Shown here one piece after another: positions 42,486 to 54,800 of a stretch of DNA of 64,000 bases (positions are counted from its first letter, which is position 1; every line of letters begins with the position of its first letter). The position numbers and the translations under genes are program-made. The notes under the pieces were generated by a model. That model was not told the origin of the DNA. It ran no database searches and saw only the letters and a program-made list of their open reading frames with translations. This DNA comes from Phaeosaccion multiseriatum (lineage: Eukaryota > Ochrophyta, other classes): NCBI GenBank assembly GCA_965112735.1, contig OZ218959.1, positions 558,001-622,000 of the forward strand. Reading direction: 5' to 3'.

Positions 42486-43708
42486 TCAGTCCATCCTGCA
42501 CTTGAGCTCTCTGCAGCTGACGCCATCAGCAGTTACCAGGTGCACAACCGCCCCGTTGCCGCTGAGGCAGTCCCTCTCCAGCGCGGCCAACAGGCAGCGG
42601 CTCACCGTCTCGAACAGCTCCTCTGGGCCCAGATCAGGCAGATAGTGCGCCTCGCAGAGCCCGTACAGCGATTGGCTTGAGGTGCCTCCCACCGCAAACT
42701 CGTCAGTCTTGAGCATGGCCCCCAGCATGTCCTGGAGCGGGGCGGAGGACGTCGAGGGAGGGGATGATGATGATGATGATGATGATAATGATGCACATCC
42801 GCCCAATACGCATCGTGAGGGGGGGGAGTGGCAGGGAGGGGTGGAGGGAGGGGAGGGAGGGGAGGGCGAGGGCGGCTTCCGTGCCAAACCCTGCCAAGAA
42901 CAGTGTCGCTCCTTTGCCTACCTTCCCCTCCCCTTCCCCTTGGGAGCTCGCTGTTTATGTGTCTTTACCTGCGCACAGATGAAAGGCTTCCCCTTCCTGT
43001 CCAGCCCCGCCACGATAGGCTCTACATAACGCGGAGAAGCTCTGTGGGAGTAGAGCATGCCTGAGAGCAGGCTAGCCGCCACCGCAGGCTCCATGGCCCG
43101 GCCCTCCGCCAGTCTATAGCTGCTCACCTCGGCCGTTAGGTCCTGAGGAGGACGGGGAATTGGGGGGGGGGGGAGGGACAGAGATCCGCGTGAGGGGGGC
43201 AGCACTCCTCCTGGCCATCCCCTGCCATCCCCTGCCATCCCCTGCCATCCCCTGCCATCCCCTGCCCGCTTCGACGAACCGGCAGCACTTGCAGGTTGGC
43301 AGGGAGAAAAGGAAAATGCACGGCTCGGAGCGGATGGAAGCGAGAAAAATGTCGAGGAGAAGCAAGCCTCAATACAGCACGGGAAGAGAACAGCCCAGAG
43401 CAGCTCTTGGTTCGCACCTCCATGAGTGTCTGGACGTCTGTCGTGAGGCCCACAAAGGCGCAGAGCAGTCTACTGCTGAGCTTGAGCACTCTCCTCGCCT
43501 CCGATGACACGAGCTGCTCGCCCAGCCCGAAGCGTCGGTCGACGCCCACGGCCACACAGCCCCGTCCTGAGCAGGGAGGGAAGGGAGGGAAGGGGGGAAG
43601 ACATCAGCTAAAAGTTGGGCTCCGATGGCACACTAAATCGAGCTTGCAACTACAGTACCCACCCGCCATGGCGATGCAGGAGCCACCGTTCAGATCCATA
43701 GGGCTCAT
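42486..43708 (-). CDS. PSMB3: 20S proteasome subunit beta type-3
   Basis: Four exons in phase give 204 residues, as in known beta-3 subunits: 43663-43708, 43418-43566, 42969-43142, 42486-42731. Diagnostic blocks are MSPMDLNGGSCIAMAG, VAVGVDRRFGLGEQL, VGLTTDVQTLMEV, YVEPIVAGLD, KPFICAQDMLG, and the C-terminal LKCRMD. Beta-3 is a structural, non-proteolytic subunit, and the usual catalytic Thr is absent here as expected. The ATG at 43706-43708 directly follows a CAG and could be either an internal exon start after a 5'-UTR intron or an ordinary start. The frame upstream encodes a signal-like hydrophobic stretch that is not expected in this protein. Confidence 0.95.
43213..43264. repeat. 10-bp tandem repeat (CCCCTGCCAT)n in a PSMB3 intron
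   Basis: Five to six perfect decamer units. Related CACTGCCATCC words recur at 17219-17262, 30485 and 46918. Confidence 0.9.
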
Positions 43709-44400
43709 CTGCTGAGCGTGGGCGGTGGGTGCTCCAGAGAGCACCACGAGGAGGAGCGGAAGGAGTGCAAGGAGCCATGGGCACACCAAGGGCACCGCAC
43801 TTCTCCTCCCTCTTTTTCTCCCTCCGCGTACTACACTGCCAGACATGCCCTGTGCTTCTTGTGGAGGGGATCTGGGGGTGATCAGCAGATCGAGTCTTTG
43901 CGCACCCGGCACGTGCACACTCCAACCTCCAACCCCCCTAATCTCTTATCTCCCCGCGGTAGATACCAATGGGTACCCGTCCAATATCTCCCCACTGAGT
44001 CCACCAGTCCCCCGGCCGGGTGGGTGGGAGAAGATTCAACGCGTTAGCTGCTTTCAGGCCAGCGACCCCTATCCTCTCTCCACCCACACCACCCTCCCCG
44101 CCCCTATCTTGACCAAAAGTAAAAGAGAGACCTTCAAGTGCCATTTGCTGACATAATATGTCGGCCCTGCCAAAAATAATGCTCAACGGGAACGGAGTTT
44201 CTCCGAGGGCCGATATATAACCCAGTGACGGGAGAAGAGGAGGGAAGGCAGACATGCGGGATAACGTGCTTCGGGGTGTATGTGCGAGCGATGTGGCCGC
44301 TTCAGGTGCGGCAGGAGCAGTGGCAGCTGCAGCAAGTAGCAGCCGCTCGCGATATTAACAGTCTCCCCGCCTCAGGCATCCACCTCCCAATCTGAGAGAG
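43709..44400. promoter_or_regulatory. Divergent intergenic region, PSMB3 / kinase-phosphatase gene
   Basis: The two start codons are 692 bp apart. A short upstream ATG frame of 33 codons (44254-44352) precedes the 44401 start and ends before it, so it could act as an upstream ORF. No core promoter motif was recognised. Confidence 0.45.
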
Positions 44401-47400
44401 ATGGACCGAGTGAGGACGGCTCTGCGAAGGCTCAGCCCTTCTCTAGACGGCAGCAATCGCGGCAGCAGCAGCCGAAGCCATAGCCCTTCAGAGGGAGGAG
44501 ATGCAGACCAGGGACGTGGCCGTGGCCGCAAGAGGAGCTCCAGCAGAGGTAGAAGTAAGACGAGAGGGGGGAGCCGTGGACGTGGGAGGGGGAGTCGCAG
44601 TGGCAGTACCACGCATGACGCTAGATCAGGCGTAGTAGTAGTCAAGCCGATGGAGCGGCAGGAGGGCGGTGATGCTTCTCTCCGTTCGGAGATGCGCGAT
44701 TGGCTCGACGACTCGGACGACGGAGAAGCACCTGGGGGGAAGGAGGGTGACGAGAACAGAGTCCAGGACGAGGGGGGGCGGGAGTGGCTTGGCTGCTCCT
44801 CTCGTAACCCTTCCGTCCCTTCCTCTCTCACCTTGAAACAAGTCCAGGTAAAGACACCTGGGCCATGCACGCAGAGCAGAGCAGCGCAGGCTGCGAAAGT
44901 GGCGGTCAACAGTATACAGCAGAAGATGCAACAGGCGCTTCAAGAGCAGCAGCAGAACATGCAGTGGGACCTTCAGAGGCAGCAGCAGGAGCAGCAGCAG
45001 CAGGGAGTGGAGAAGGGGCTTCCTTCGACTCCTGAACCCCAGTCATCTCTTCAATCGACGTGTGCTGCTGATGATGCGGCGCCCTACTCGCCAGGCACGC
45101 AGAAAGAGATTGACGAGTGGCTCGAGATCGACTGTGGAGAGGACGAGGAGGGAGTGCAAGCGACGTCTCCCGCCTCTGCGGGTGTGATGGGCTTCTCACA
45201 GCTCTTACAGCAGCAGCAGCAGAAGCAGCAGCACCAGCAGGGGGCAGGGCTTGGGCAGAGTAAGTGTGGACCTCTTCTCGTCGCCATGCCTTCCTCCCTG
45301 CTAGCAATCAACACTGCAACCTCAGAGCAATCGCCGGCCGCTTGGGAGGAAGAGCGCCTCCCAGCCTACCCCTTGGGGCAGGGCAGCCGCACACACAGCA
45401 AAGAGTGCATCTCAGAGGAGCAGGTCGAAGCGAGGAGCTTCACACGCAAGCAGCACCGTCGAGGGAGCTACGGGAGTGGAGGGAGTAGAAGCTTGAAAAG
45501 AAGGAGTAGCGGGAGTTTCGGGCACAATCGAGTAGGCTCAGGGAGGAGGCACCAGCTCAGCGGCGACGCGCACTCGCCCATAGCAGCAGTAACCCTCGGC
45601 CTGGAAGGGCTCGGCTCTCCCGACCTCTCCACTGCCTCGAGCAAGAAGCAGCTCCGGCGCCGCCACTCTTCGGCTCATCATCTCCGCCCCAACATGAGTC
45701 GTGGCCACAGCTTGAGTCCCCTCACGCCGCTGGCCCCCGTCCGGCTGGAGGAGGAAGCGGGGCTGCTGCTACTGCCTTTCGAGCGCAGGACGAGTACATC
45801 TCAAAAGAGAAGTCCCGGTGCGATTGTCAGCGGCGGTGGAAGTGGCACCCCAGAAGTGCCCAAGGAGCGGTTATCTGAAGGAGAGGAGGAGGGGGAGGGG
45901 GAGGATGACGCTGATGCCGCTCCTGCTGCAGCGGGCGATTCTGGGAGCGGCAGCGGCAGCGGCAAGGTGTCGCAGATGCTCAAGTGGATGAGCATGGATA
46001 GCAGCGAGGACGACGAGGACTGGGCCGGCAATGCACCACCGGTAGCTTCTTCTGCGGCCCATGGTGCTTCGGATGTTGGCGTCAGAGGGAGGGACGCACC
46101 CTCCCCGGTGGGGCTTGGCGTGGCGTCCTCGGGCTCCGACAGCGGAGCCAACGCCAATACCACTGCCACTACGAATGCCACTGTCACTGCCACTGCCAAT
46201 GCCCATGCTGGCTCAGGGTCACCTCCAGGTGCGTCGGATGGAGTCGGGTGGAGCGGGGGGAGGGGGAGGGTCCCGAGAGGCGCTCTGCTCACTCACTGCT
46301 CTCCTCCGCAGGTGGCGCTTGCAGTGCTTCTCGCCCGTGCTGCCTCGTTTTCCATCCTCTGCCCCCTGCCGTCCCGTCCCTTCCCTGCCTTACCCTATCC
46401 CCTCCCCTCCCCTTCCCTCCTCCTTCCCTCCCTCCCCTATTTCCGTGAACATTACGAACTTGCTTTTGCAGTGTGTGCTTCCCCCCGCAGCAAGGTGTTC
46501 GCCCACGGAAGGTCTCGCTCCCCCCCCCTCAAGTACAACCCCCCACTCAGCGCCAGCCTGGGCACGGACATATCGACTCGGAGCCTCTCCAAGCGACGCA
46601 CGCCCTCACGCTCGCCCTCCCCGGGGGGTGGCCACACGCACGAGGGCACTTCAGAGGCTATGGAGGGCAGTGTCAATACGGGCCAGAGGGGGAGGGAAGC
46701 CTCGTCTTTACCTTCGGAGGGGGTTGGTAGCGGAAACGGGTCAAACGGGTCTCACTCGCCACCCAATGCAAGCCCAAGAAACAGCATCCGGCGCGTGGGG
46801 GGAAAGGCTCCCCGACCGGTGAGAAGACGAGAGAAGAGAGGAGGGCACACAGAGGTGCTGATTGCACAGCCTCCTCACCACCGTTCTTCCCCTCCTCTCC
46901 TCCAACTTGCTCCCTCCATCCACTGCCATCGCTTCCTTCAGAGCTCCGCCCTGGGCGGGACAGGTCAGTCCTCTTCGTCCTACGGCAGCTACAGCGCCGA
47001 GCAGCTCGGAGCGGGTGGAGGGGACCAGCAGCCGGACTTTCCGACGGCGGACTTCGACGACGGTTACAGCACCAACGACGACATGATGAGCAGTAAGTAC
47101 AGCAACTGGGACATTCATGAGTGTGGAGGGGAGGGGAGGGAAGGGGAGGGGAGGGGAGAAGGGGAGGGGAGGGGAGGGGAGGGGATGGGAGGGGAAGGAA
47201 GGGGAGAAGGGGAGGGGAGGGTTGGGGAGGGGAGAAAGGGGGGGGGGGGGGGGAGGGGAGGGGAAGGAAGGGGAAAATGGGAGGGGAGGGGAGTGGAGGG
47301 GAGGGGATGGGAGGGGAAGGAAGGGGAGAAGGGGAGAAGGGGAGGGGAGAAGATGACCCTCGTATCCTTTACCTTCAATGCCGTGCCATGGGTCTTCCCA

Positions 47401-48263
47401 TCGACTAATCCATCAAAGAGATGTTGGTCCGTTTTTTGCTTTGCCTTGCCCCCACTCATCCCGTATGGCCAATAATTGCCTTGCCTTGCCTCCCCTCCCC
47501 TCCCCTCCCCTCCGCTCAGGCCAAGAAAGCTCCGTCAGCATGGACGGTGGACTGCATGACTTCCTGGCCACAGGCAATGAGGAGTGGGGAGATGATGAGT
47601 CACAGGACACAGAGGGGAAGCTCAGGCTCGAACTCGGGCCTGTGAGGGAGGAGGAGGGCTCGGAGGGGGACTTTGACGACTTTGACGAGGAGGGGGGCAG
47701 CGACAGAGGTGGGTGATACATGAAGGTACACGCATGTACACACATGGGTACAGACATACACACACCATACACACACACATACACACACGCACACACACAC
47801 ACACACCACACACATACATACACACACACACACACACACACGCACACGGCGCGAGGACTTCCCCTCCCCGTGGGCCGCTTTGCCTTCTCGTATACCATGA
47901 ACTGACTCACAGACCTCCTCCTGCTGCCGCTGTATCACCAACTGCTGCTGGTGCTCTGGGGTGCGGCTTGTGCTTGTGCTGGTTCTCCTGTCCGATGGTT
48001 ACAGAAGACGAGGCGTCAAAGGGGAGGGAGACAAGACGCTTCCTCAGCGCCAACCGAGTCGTGCACAACGTGTTGCTCGGAGTGGAGGGACTCGAGCTCA
48101 GCACACTCACCCTGGAGAGGTGCGTGGGGGCGGGCGTGCAAACGCTGCGTGCAGACGGCGGATGAGGGAGGACCTGTAGGAATGTAGGGATTAGGAGGAG
48201 GAGGAGGAGGAGGAGGAGGAGGAGGAGGAGGAGGAGCGCTCGCAGAATTGATTCTTGTCTTGT

Positions 48264-48294
<31 letters not shown>

Positions 48295-48827
48295 CCTGCC
48301 TCAATCCCTCGCTCATTCTCTCCCTCTTTCCCTCTCCCTCTCTCTCATGTCACACTGCCTCTTACTCCCTCGCCCTCTCTCCCTCCCTCTCCTTCCTATC
48401 TATCCCTCCCCCCCTCTCCCTCTCCTAGCCAAGCCGCGGTCATGCGAACAACCCGTATGCTTGAGTACAACCCCGGTGAAGTGATCTGCCGCGAAGGTGA
48501 GGAGTCCCTGGCCTTCTTCATCATCATGGGCCCTGCCGAAGCCGAGGCGGTGGTGACTCAGAGAGACCGACACGGCAGTGGCCAAGCAGAAACTCAGGCC
48601 CCAGCCCAGACGCAAGCAACAGCAGCAGCACCCCCAGCGCAAGGCCAGGGCAGCGCCGATCGCACCTGCAAAGCGTCGGAGTCTGCGCACAGCTCTCCAA
48701 CGGCGGCCGCGGAGCAGCCGTTACAGAAGGCTTCAGCACTTGGGTCTGGGCTTGGCGCGAGCCTTGCCCCTCCGTCGACGTCTTTGCTCGGGGAAGAGGG
48801 AGGGGGAGGGCGGGCTCCCTCCACCCC

Positions 48828-48869
<42 letters not shown>

Positions 48870-51800
48870 CGAGGAGGACGAGGAGGACGAGGAGGAGCAT
48901 GGCACAGAGGTGGTCAAGCTTCAGGACGAGGAGGACGAGGAGGAGCATGGCACAGAGGTGGTCAAGCTTCAGGACGAGGAGGAGCATGGCACAGAGGTGG
49001 TCAAGCTTCACAAGGGGGCATACTTTGGGGAGTGCGGACTCGTGTACTCCCCGCAGAGGAGGCGCAGGGAGAGCGTGAGGGCGCTGACCACGCTGCAGTG
49101 CTTGTGCATAGGGCATGAGCACTTCGGACTATGGCAGCAGATGCGTTCTTACATGATCATGCAGAAGGTAGGGGTGGCGTTGTTGTTGTTGTTTTTGGTG
49201 GTGGTGGTGATGGTGGTGGTGGTGTTGTTCTGGTCGGTATTGGTGTTGTTGTTGCTGTTGTCAAGGCCCGGCAAGAAGAGGTGTCCCCGACGCTCACACC
49301 AGTGCCGTTCCATGTCCCCTCCTCTCCCCTCCCTTCTCTCCCCCTCCCCTCCCCTCTCCCCCTCTCCTCTCCCCTCCCTTCTCTCCCCCTCCCCTCCCCT
49401 CTCCCCCTCTCCTCTCCCCTCCCTTCTCTCCCCCTCCCCTCCCCTCTCCCCCTCTCCTCCCCCTCCTCTCCTCTCCCCCTCCCCCCCCCAGGTCCCCTTC
49501 CTGGCCCAGCTGCCCAAGGCGGTACAGATCTCTGTGCAGCACAAGATGCGCATCGTGGACTTTGAGGATGGGGAGCTCATCGTCAGGCAGGGGGACGCAG
49601 GGGACAAGTTCTACATGATCACCAAGGTAAGCAGGATAGAGGTATATGCGCAGGGTAGACGAGTATGGGCATGGCATGCTATCGTATGGAACTTGACGAT
49701 CAGAAGGCGTTTCAGAAGGCGTTTCAGAAGGCAGGAGAGGCGTAGAGGTGTAAGGGAGAGAGAGAGAGATGTTGACTCTCCCTTCCCGCCATGTTTGTGC
49801 GCCCTGCGCTCCTGTCGCAATGCCGCTCTCTCTCTCTCTCCCACTCTCTGTCTCTCTCTCTCTCTCACTCCCTCTCTCTCCCACTCTCTGTCTGTCTTTC
49901 TCTCTCACTCCCTCTCTCTCCCACTCTCTGTCTGTCTCTCTCTCACTCCCTCCTTTCCTCTCTCCCTGTTTCTCTCTCTCTTCTGGCTCTCTCTCCCTCC
50001 TCCTCTCTCTCTCTTTGTGTGTGTACATATTCTTTATAAATATATATATATACATATGTATTGTATATATATATATGTGTGTGTGTAAACGCCGAGCGCA
50101 GGGGGCGTGCGAGATTACACAGAACGTGGTGCTTCCCGGAGGAGGAGGAGGAAGAGACGCCCTCGGCTGGGGAGAAGGGGGGGAGGAGGTGGACAGATGG
50201 ACAGACGACAAGTACCCCGGGGGGGAAGAGGTGCTGACCCACAAGTACGAAGGGCACTACTTCGGAGAGATGGCGCTTGTATATGATGAGCCGAGAAACG
50301 CCAATGTCAGGGCACTGGGAGCGGTGTCGTGCATCTATCTGGATAAGAGTGAATTCCGACCGCTGCTTACGGATAGGAAGTTCTATCACATGATCGAGCA
50401 AAGGTGAGGGGAGGAGGGAGGAGGGAGGGGGGGGAGGGGGAGGGGAAGGAGGGAGGGCAGGGAGGAGGGAAGGAAGGGGGAAGGAGGAGGGGGGCACTGG
50501 CCTGGCGCAAACCTTCCTTCCTCACGCCACACATTCTTTCTTTACCCACACCAACACCATACCAACACTCAAACAACAGTATTCATAGCATCGTCCTCAA
50601 GAGAGAGAAGCGCGCGAAGCTTCTCTCCCAGAAGCTACCGGGGCAGCAGCAGACAAGGTTCTCCACCCCGGGGGGAGCTCGCCAATCACTTGGAGCAGGG
50701 GACGGCTTGAGCGACGGGGACAGCGGGCACGAAGGGATGGGGCGACGCGAGCGGTACAGTACAGGGGGGGCGGGCGACGGGAGCCCGTCTGTGCGCATGG
50801 GCGTAGGGGGAAGCTTCGCTACCGCTACCTCCACCCCGGGGCATCCGGCCTCGTCGAGGAAGCTCATGAACAAGCGCAAAAGCTTTCGAACCGTTGTCAA
50901 GGCCGTCGAGTCAAGGCTGCCCACGGGCAGCAAGATTATCAACAAGTACGAGGTGGTGAAGGAGATTGGCAAGGGCGCCTTCGGGATTGTGTATCTGTGT
51001 AAGGACACGTCCACCTCCTCCCCAAGCGCGCATGGTGGGGAGGGAGATCGGGGAGCGCTGTATGCGATGAAGGTCATCGAGCGCAAGAGGCAGCGGAAGA
51101 GCATCGGGATCGGGGGAGGGGGGGGGGGGGGGACGGAGGTGGAGGGGCAGGCAAGTGGGACAGCAGGGGTGGCAGCACGCGACAGGAGCAGCTCCTGGCC
51201 TCCCTTCAGAGGGAAGTTGGGGTGATGAAGCAGATCAGACACCCCAATATTGTGACGCTGTGGGAGGTGATTGATGACCCGAGGGCTATTGGGGTGTACC
51301 TTATTCAGGAGTATATGGACGCGGGGCCCATCTTGCCGGAAGGGTACGAGGTGGACCCTCTAGGCGACGAGGAGGCTTTGTTCGTGTTCAAGCAAGCGGT
51401 GTGTGGTCTGCACTACTTGCATGAGCACGGGGTTGTGCATGGAGATATTAAGCCTGCCAACTTGCTGCGCAACAGCGACGGAGTTGTCAAGATTGCGGAC
51501 TTTGGAGCCGCCAGCATGCTCTTCTCGGAGGGGGACAGCAGCAGCAGCAGCACCGGCACCAGCAGCGAGAGAGAGGGCGGGGGCGGGAGTGGGGGTGGGG
51601 GTGGGGGCAGCATCAACAGCAGCGGTGGGGGCATCAGCGGCAGCTTTAGAGCGCCCAAGAAGCTCATTGTGGGCACCCCTGCCTTTATGGCACCCGAGCT
51701 CTTCGCCCCCGATGCGCTGCAAATGATCAGCACCGCAGCCGATGTGTGGGCCCTCGGGGTGTCTCTCTTCCAGGTAAGTTACGTAGGGTTACATACGTAG

Positions 51801-54800
51801 TGAGGTCGCCTGCTGCTGGCTGGTTTGCACCAAGTACGGTCTGACTGACTGGCTTGCTGCTTGATAGGCTTGCTTACAGGCTTAAGAAACGTGCTCTCTC
51901 GCTCTTCCTCTCTCTCTCCCTCTCTCTCTCCCTCTCTCCCTTTCTTTCTTCCTCCCTCTCTCTCTGCCTCCACCCTCACCCCCTCTCTCACAAACCTCGC
52001 CCCATCTCTCTCCCTCCACCAGATGGTTGTGGGAAGGACGCCATTCTGGGCCACTTCCCCCGTGGCACTAGACCATGCTGTCCGCTTCTCAGAGGTGTCG
52101 TACCCGCAGACGATGGAGCCCAGCCTCAAGAACCTCATGCATCGCATGCTCGACAAGGAGCCCAAGAGACGCATCGACACCTCGCAAGTCATGCATCACG
52201 ATTGGGTCACCCAGGAAGGGCTCTGTCCTCTGGAGCTGGAGGAGGAGGAGGGGGAGGAAGACGAGGAGGAGGAGGGGGAGGAAGACGAGGAGGAGGAGGA
52301 GGAGGAGGAGGAGGAGGAGGAGGAGGAGGAGGAGGAGGAGGAGGAAGATGAAGAGGATGAAGCCTTCCCAGCAAGAGGGCGGAACGGCGGCGCAGAGGCC
52401 AGCGACGGAGGGGGGCGGCCGAGGTGCCGACCAAAGCTCAGCCGCGACGACTCCGATGTCGCCCTCTTTCCGACGCAGCAGCAGCCGCAGCAGCAGACAA
52501 GAGATTCGGCCCTGTTCTCACCATTCGTGGACGGAGCCAGCGATGCCATCAGCGATGCCATGGTTGCTGGCGGAGGTGCGTCGGCTCCTCGCCGCCCCCC
52601 TCTGTCTCCCTGCTCTCGGTACTTGTCCGACGACGGTGTGGGCGGGAGGGTGGGTTACGGCACGCCTCAGGCCGCACTAGAGTGGCCCTCTGCCGGCTCA
52701 GAGTCCCAACAACAAGCAGCCGCGGTAGCTCGCCGCCTGCCGCCTCCATCGCCTCGTACCACCTCGGCAAGATTACGTAAGGCATCTGCATCCCTCTCCG
52801 TCTACGCACACGCACACACACACGCACACACATCGGGAGGCGAAGAGGCGGCCCTTGAGGGTGCGGCAGCAGCTCCTCCATCGTCGCGTAGAGGGGCGCA
52901 CAGAAGCAGGAAGCGTTCGTCACTGACGGAGGGAGGAGGACTCCACGACCCCGATGAGGGCAAGGACACCGGCTCGGAGTCCGCTGCTCGCGCCTCTCTG
53001 GAGGCAAGCGCCGCACCGGGCCTGGGGGTGCTGACTCAGAGGAGCGAGGACTCGCTGGCATCGGCAAAACGCTCGAGGCCGAGGCAATCTCTGCCGGGAC
53101 AGGCCCGCACAAGGCACAAGTCACGCCTGGCTCCGTCGCTCTCCTTCTCCTCCGATGTGCTCCGTGGGGCGTCGCCAACCCACACAAGGAGCGGAGTACC
53201 AACAAGTAAAGGGGGGGGATTCGGCCCGGGCTTGGGCCTGCGAGGTCTGCATGGGGGGCACTTGCCGCCGGGCACGCTCGAGCTCATCAACGACAAGAAC
53301 ATTGAGTGCCTCCCCTCCTCACAGATGTTGGACGTTCAAGAGGTAAAGGAGGGAAGGAAGGAGGGAGGGAGGGAGGGAGGGAGGGAGGGGAGTGGTTTGA
53401 AGCTGCTTGCCCTCTCGGTTGCCGCCTCCAACTGCTGCTGCTGCTGTTGTTGGTGTTTTGGCTGCTTGCTGCTCTTCGTGTGATGCTCGTTCATGTCCCC
53501 CTTGTCCCCCCCTGCGCTCCCTTGCCCCCGACAAACAAACTCGCGACATAACCAAACAAACGTACCCCACAGGTCGTCATCGAGTACGGACAAGGGGGGT
53601 CTCGGCGCATCTCATTGACGCAGGAGGAGCGCGAGGCGAACAAAGCGGGCCTCTCCCCCTCCACTCATGCTCCCGAGAGGAGGGGGGGATCCCTGGGCGA
53701 TGGTGAGAGGCAGTCCGACCACGCTCAGGCGCACGTTCGAAGCAGCAGCGCTAGCAGCGCCGGTTCTGGTGGCAAATTGGTTCAGTCTTTCTCGTGCGAT
53801 AGTCTCAGTGCGAGTAACTTCGCAGGGGGAGAAGGCGACCTCGCCTTAGGAAAGGGCGGCGGCGGTTCAAGACGGCAGAGCGAGGGTAGTGGCAGTGGGA
53901 CTGGCAGTGGGGGTGGGAGCGGCCGCCTCAGCTTACTGAGTAGCGCCTGCAGCAGCTTCAGCGTGGGGGGCAGGGCCAGCCACCCCGTGGAGGAGTACGA
54001 TGAGCAGGAGGTCAGGGAGCGTTGGGGGAGCCTCACGCGCAAGGGAGAGTTCCTCATGCTCAACACGGGCATCCAAGTGGACGCCAACACCGGTCAAACC
54101 ACGCGCAAGGGCATCATGATGCGAGCCAAGGCAGGCCGGGCAGGCAGTGTGTCGGCCTTCAGCTCCTTCAAGCACGGCAACGGCTCCAAGAGAGGGGCTG
54201 GGGGTGGGGTGGGCGAGGACGGTAGCAGGCTCCGACAGCACGGAAAACGCAACAGGAGGCGAAGCATCAGCACGGATCAAGTAGGCTTTGGGAGTGGCGA
54301 GGCGATGGGGGAGGAGGGGGAGGAGGAGGAGGAGGAGGAGGGTGCGGCCCCCACTGTGAGGAGCGTTCGGCGACGGAGTGTGAGTGCGTGCTCCAATGCT
54401 GGAGCGTGGGCAGAGAAGGAGCGCAAAAGGCACAGCGTGGAAGGCGTCGTGTCTCTCAGAGACAAGAGCGGGCCGCCTGTCGATCCCTGCTCTGCGGCCG
54501 TTCGGACCCTCTTTCCCGACTCTCCCATTGAGGAGGCAGGCAGGGACGATCACAGCCGCGCCGACATGACCCCGCCGTCCGTCCTCTTGGTTCACGTGCC
54601 CCCTACCCTCCTCGAGAGAAGGTACAGCGCCTCAAGGGGAGCTTCCGACGAGGAGCAGCAGGAAGAGGAGGACGGAGAGGGAGAGAGAGAGACATCCATC
54701 TTCTCGTCCGCTTCCTTGAGCAGCGAACCCCCCTCAGGAGGCCCTGACTCATCTGGCAGCAAGTGCTCGGGGCCCATTCGTCAGGAAGAGCAGACCAGTC

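Noticed and set aside
43604-43918. Signal-peptide-like N-terminal extension of PSMB3
   Set aside because: Proteasome beta-3 subunits start at the equivalent of the ATG at 43708 and are cytosolic/nuclear; the upstream frame is probably 5' UTR or promoter.
44254-44352. ATG at 44254 as the start of the fusion protein
   Set aside because: Its frame stops at 44350-44352, and no phase-consistent intron joins it to the 44401 frame; kept only as a possible upstream ORF.
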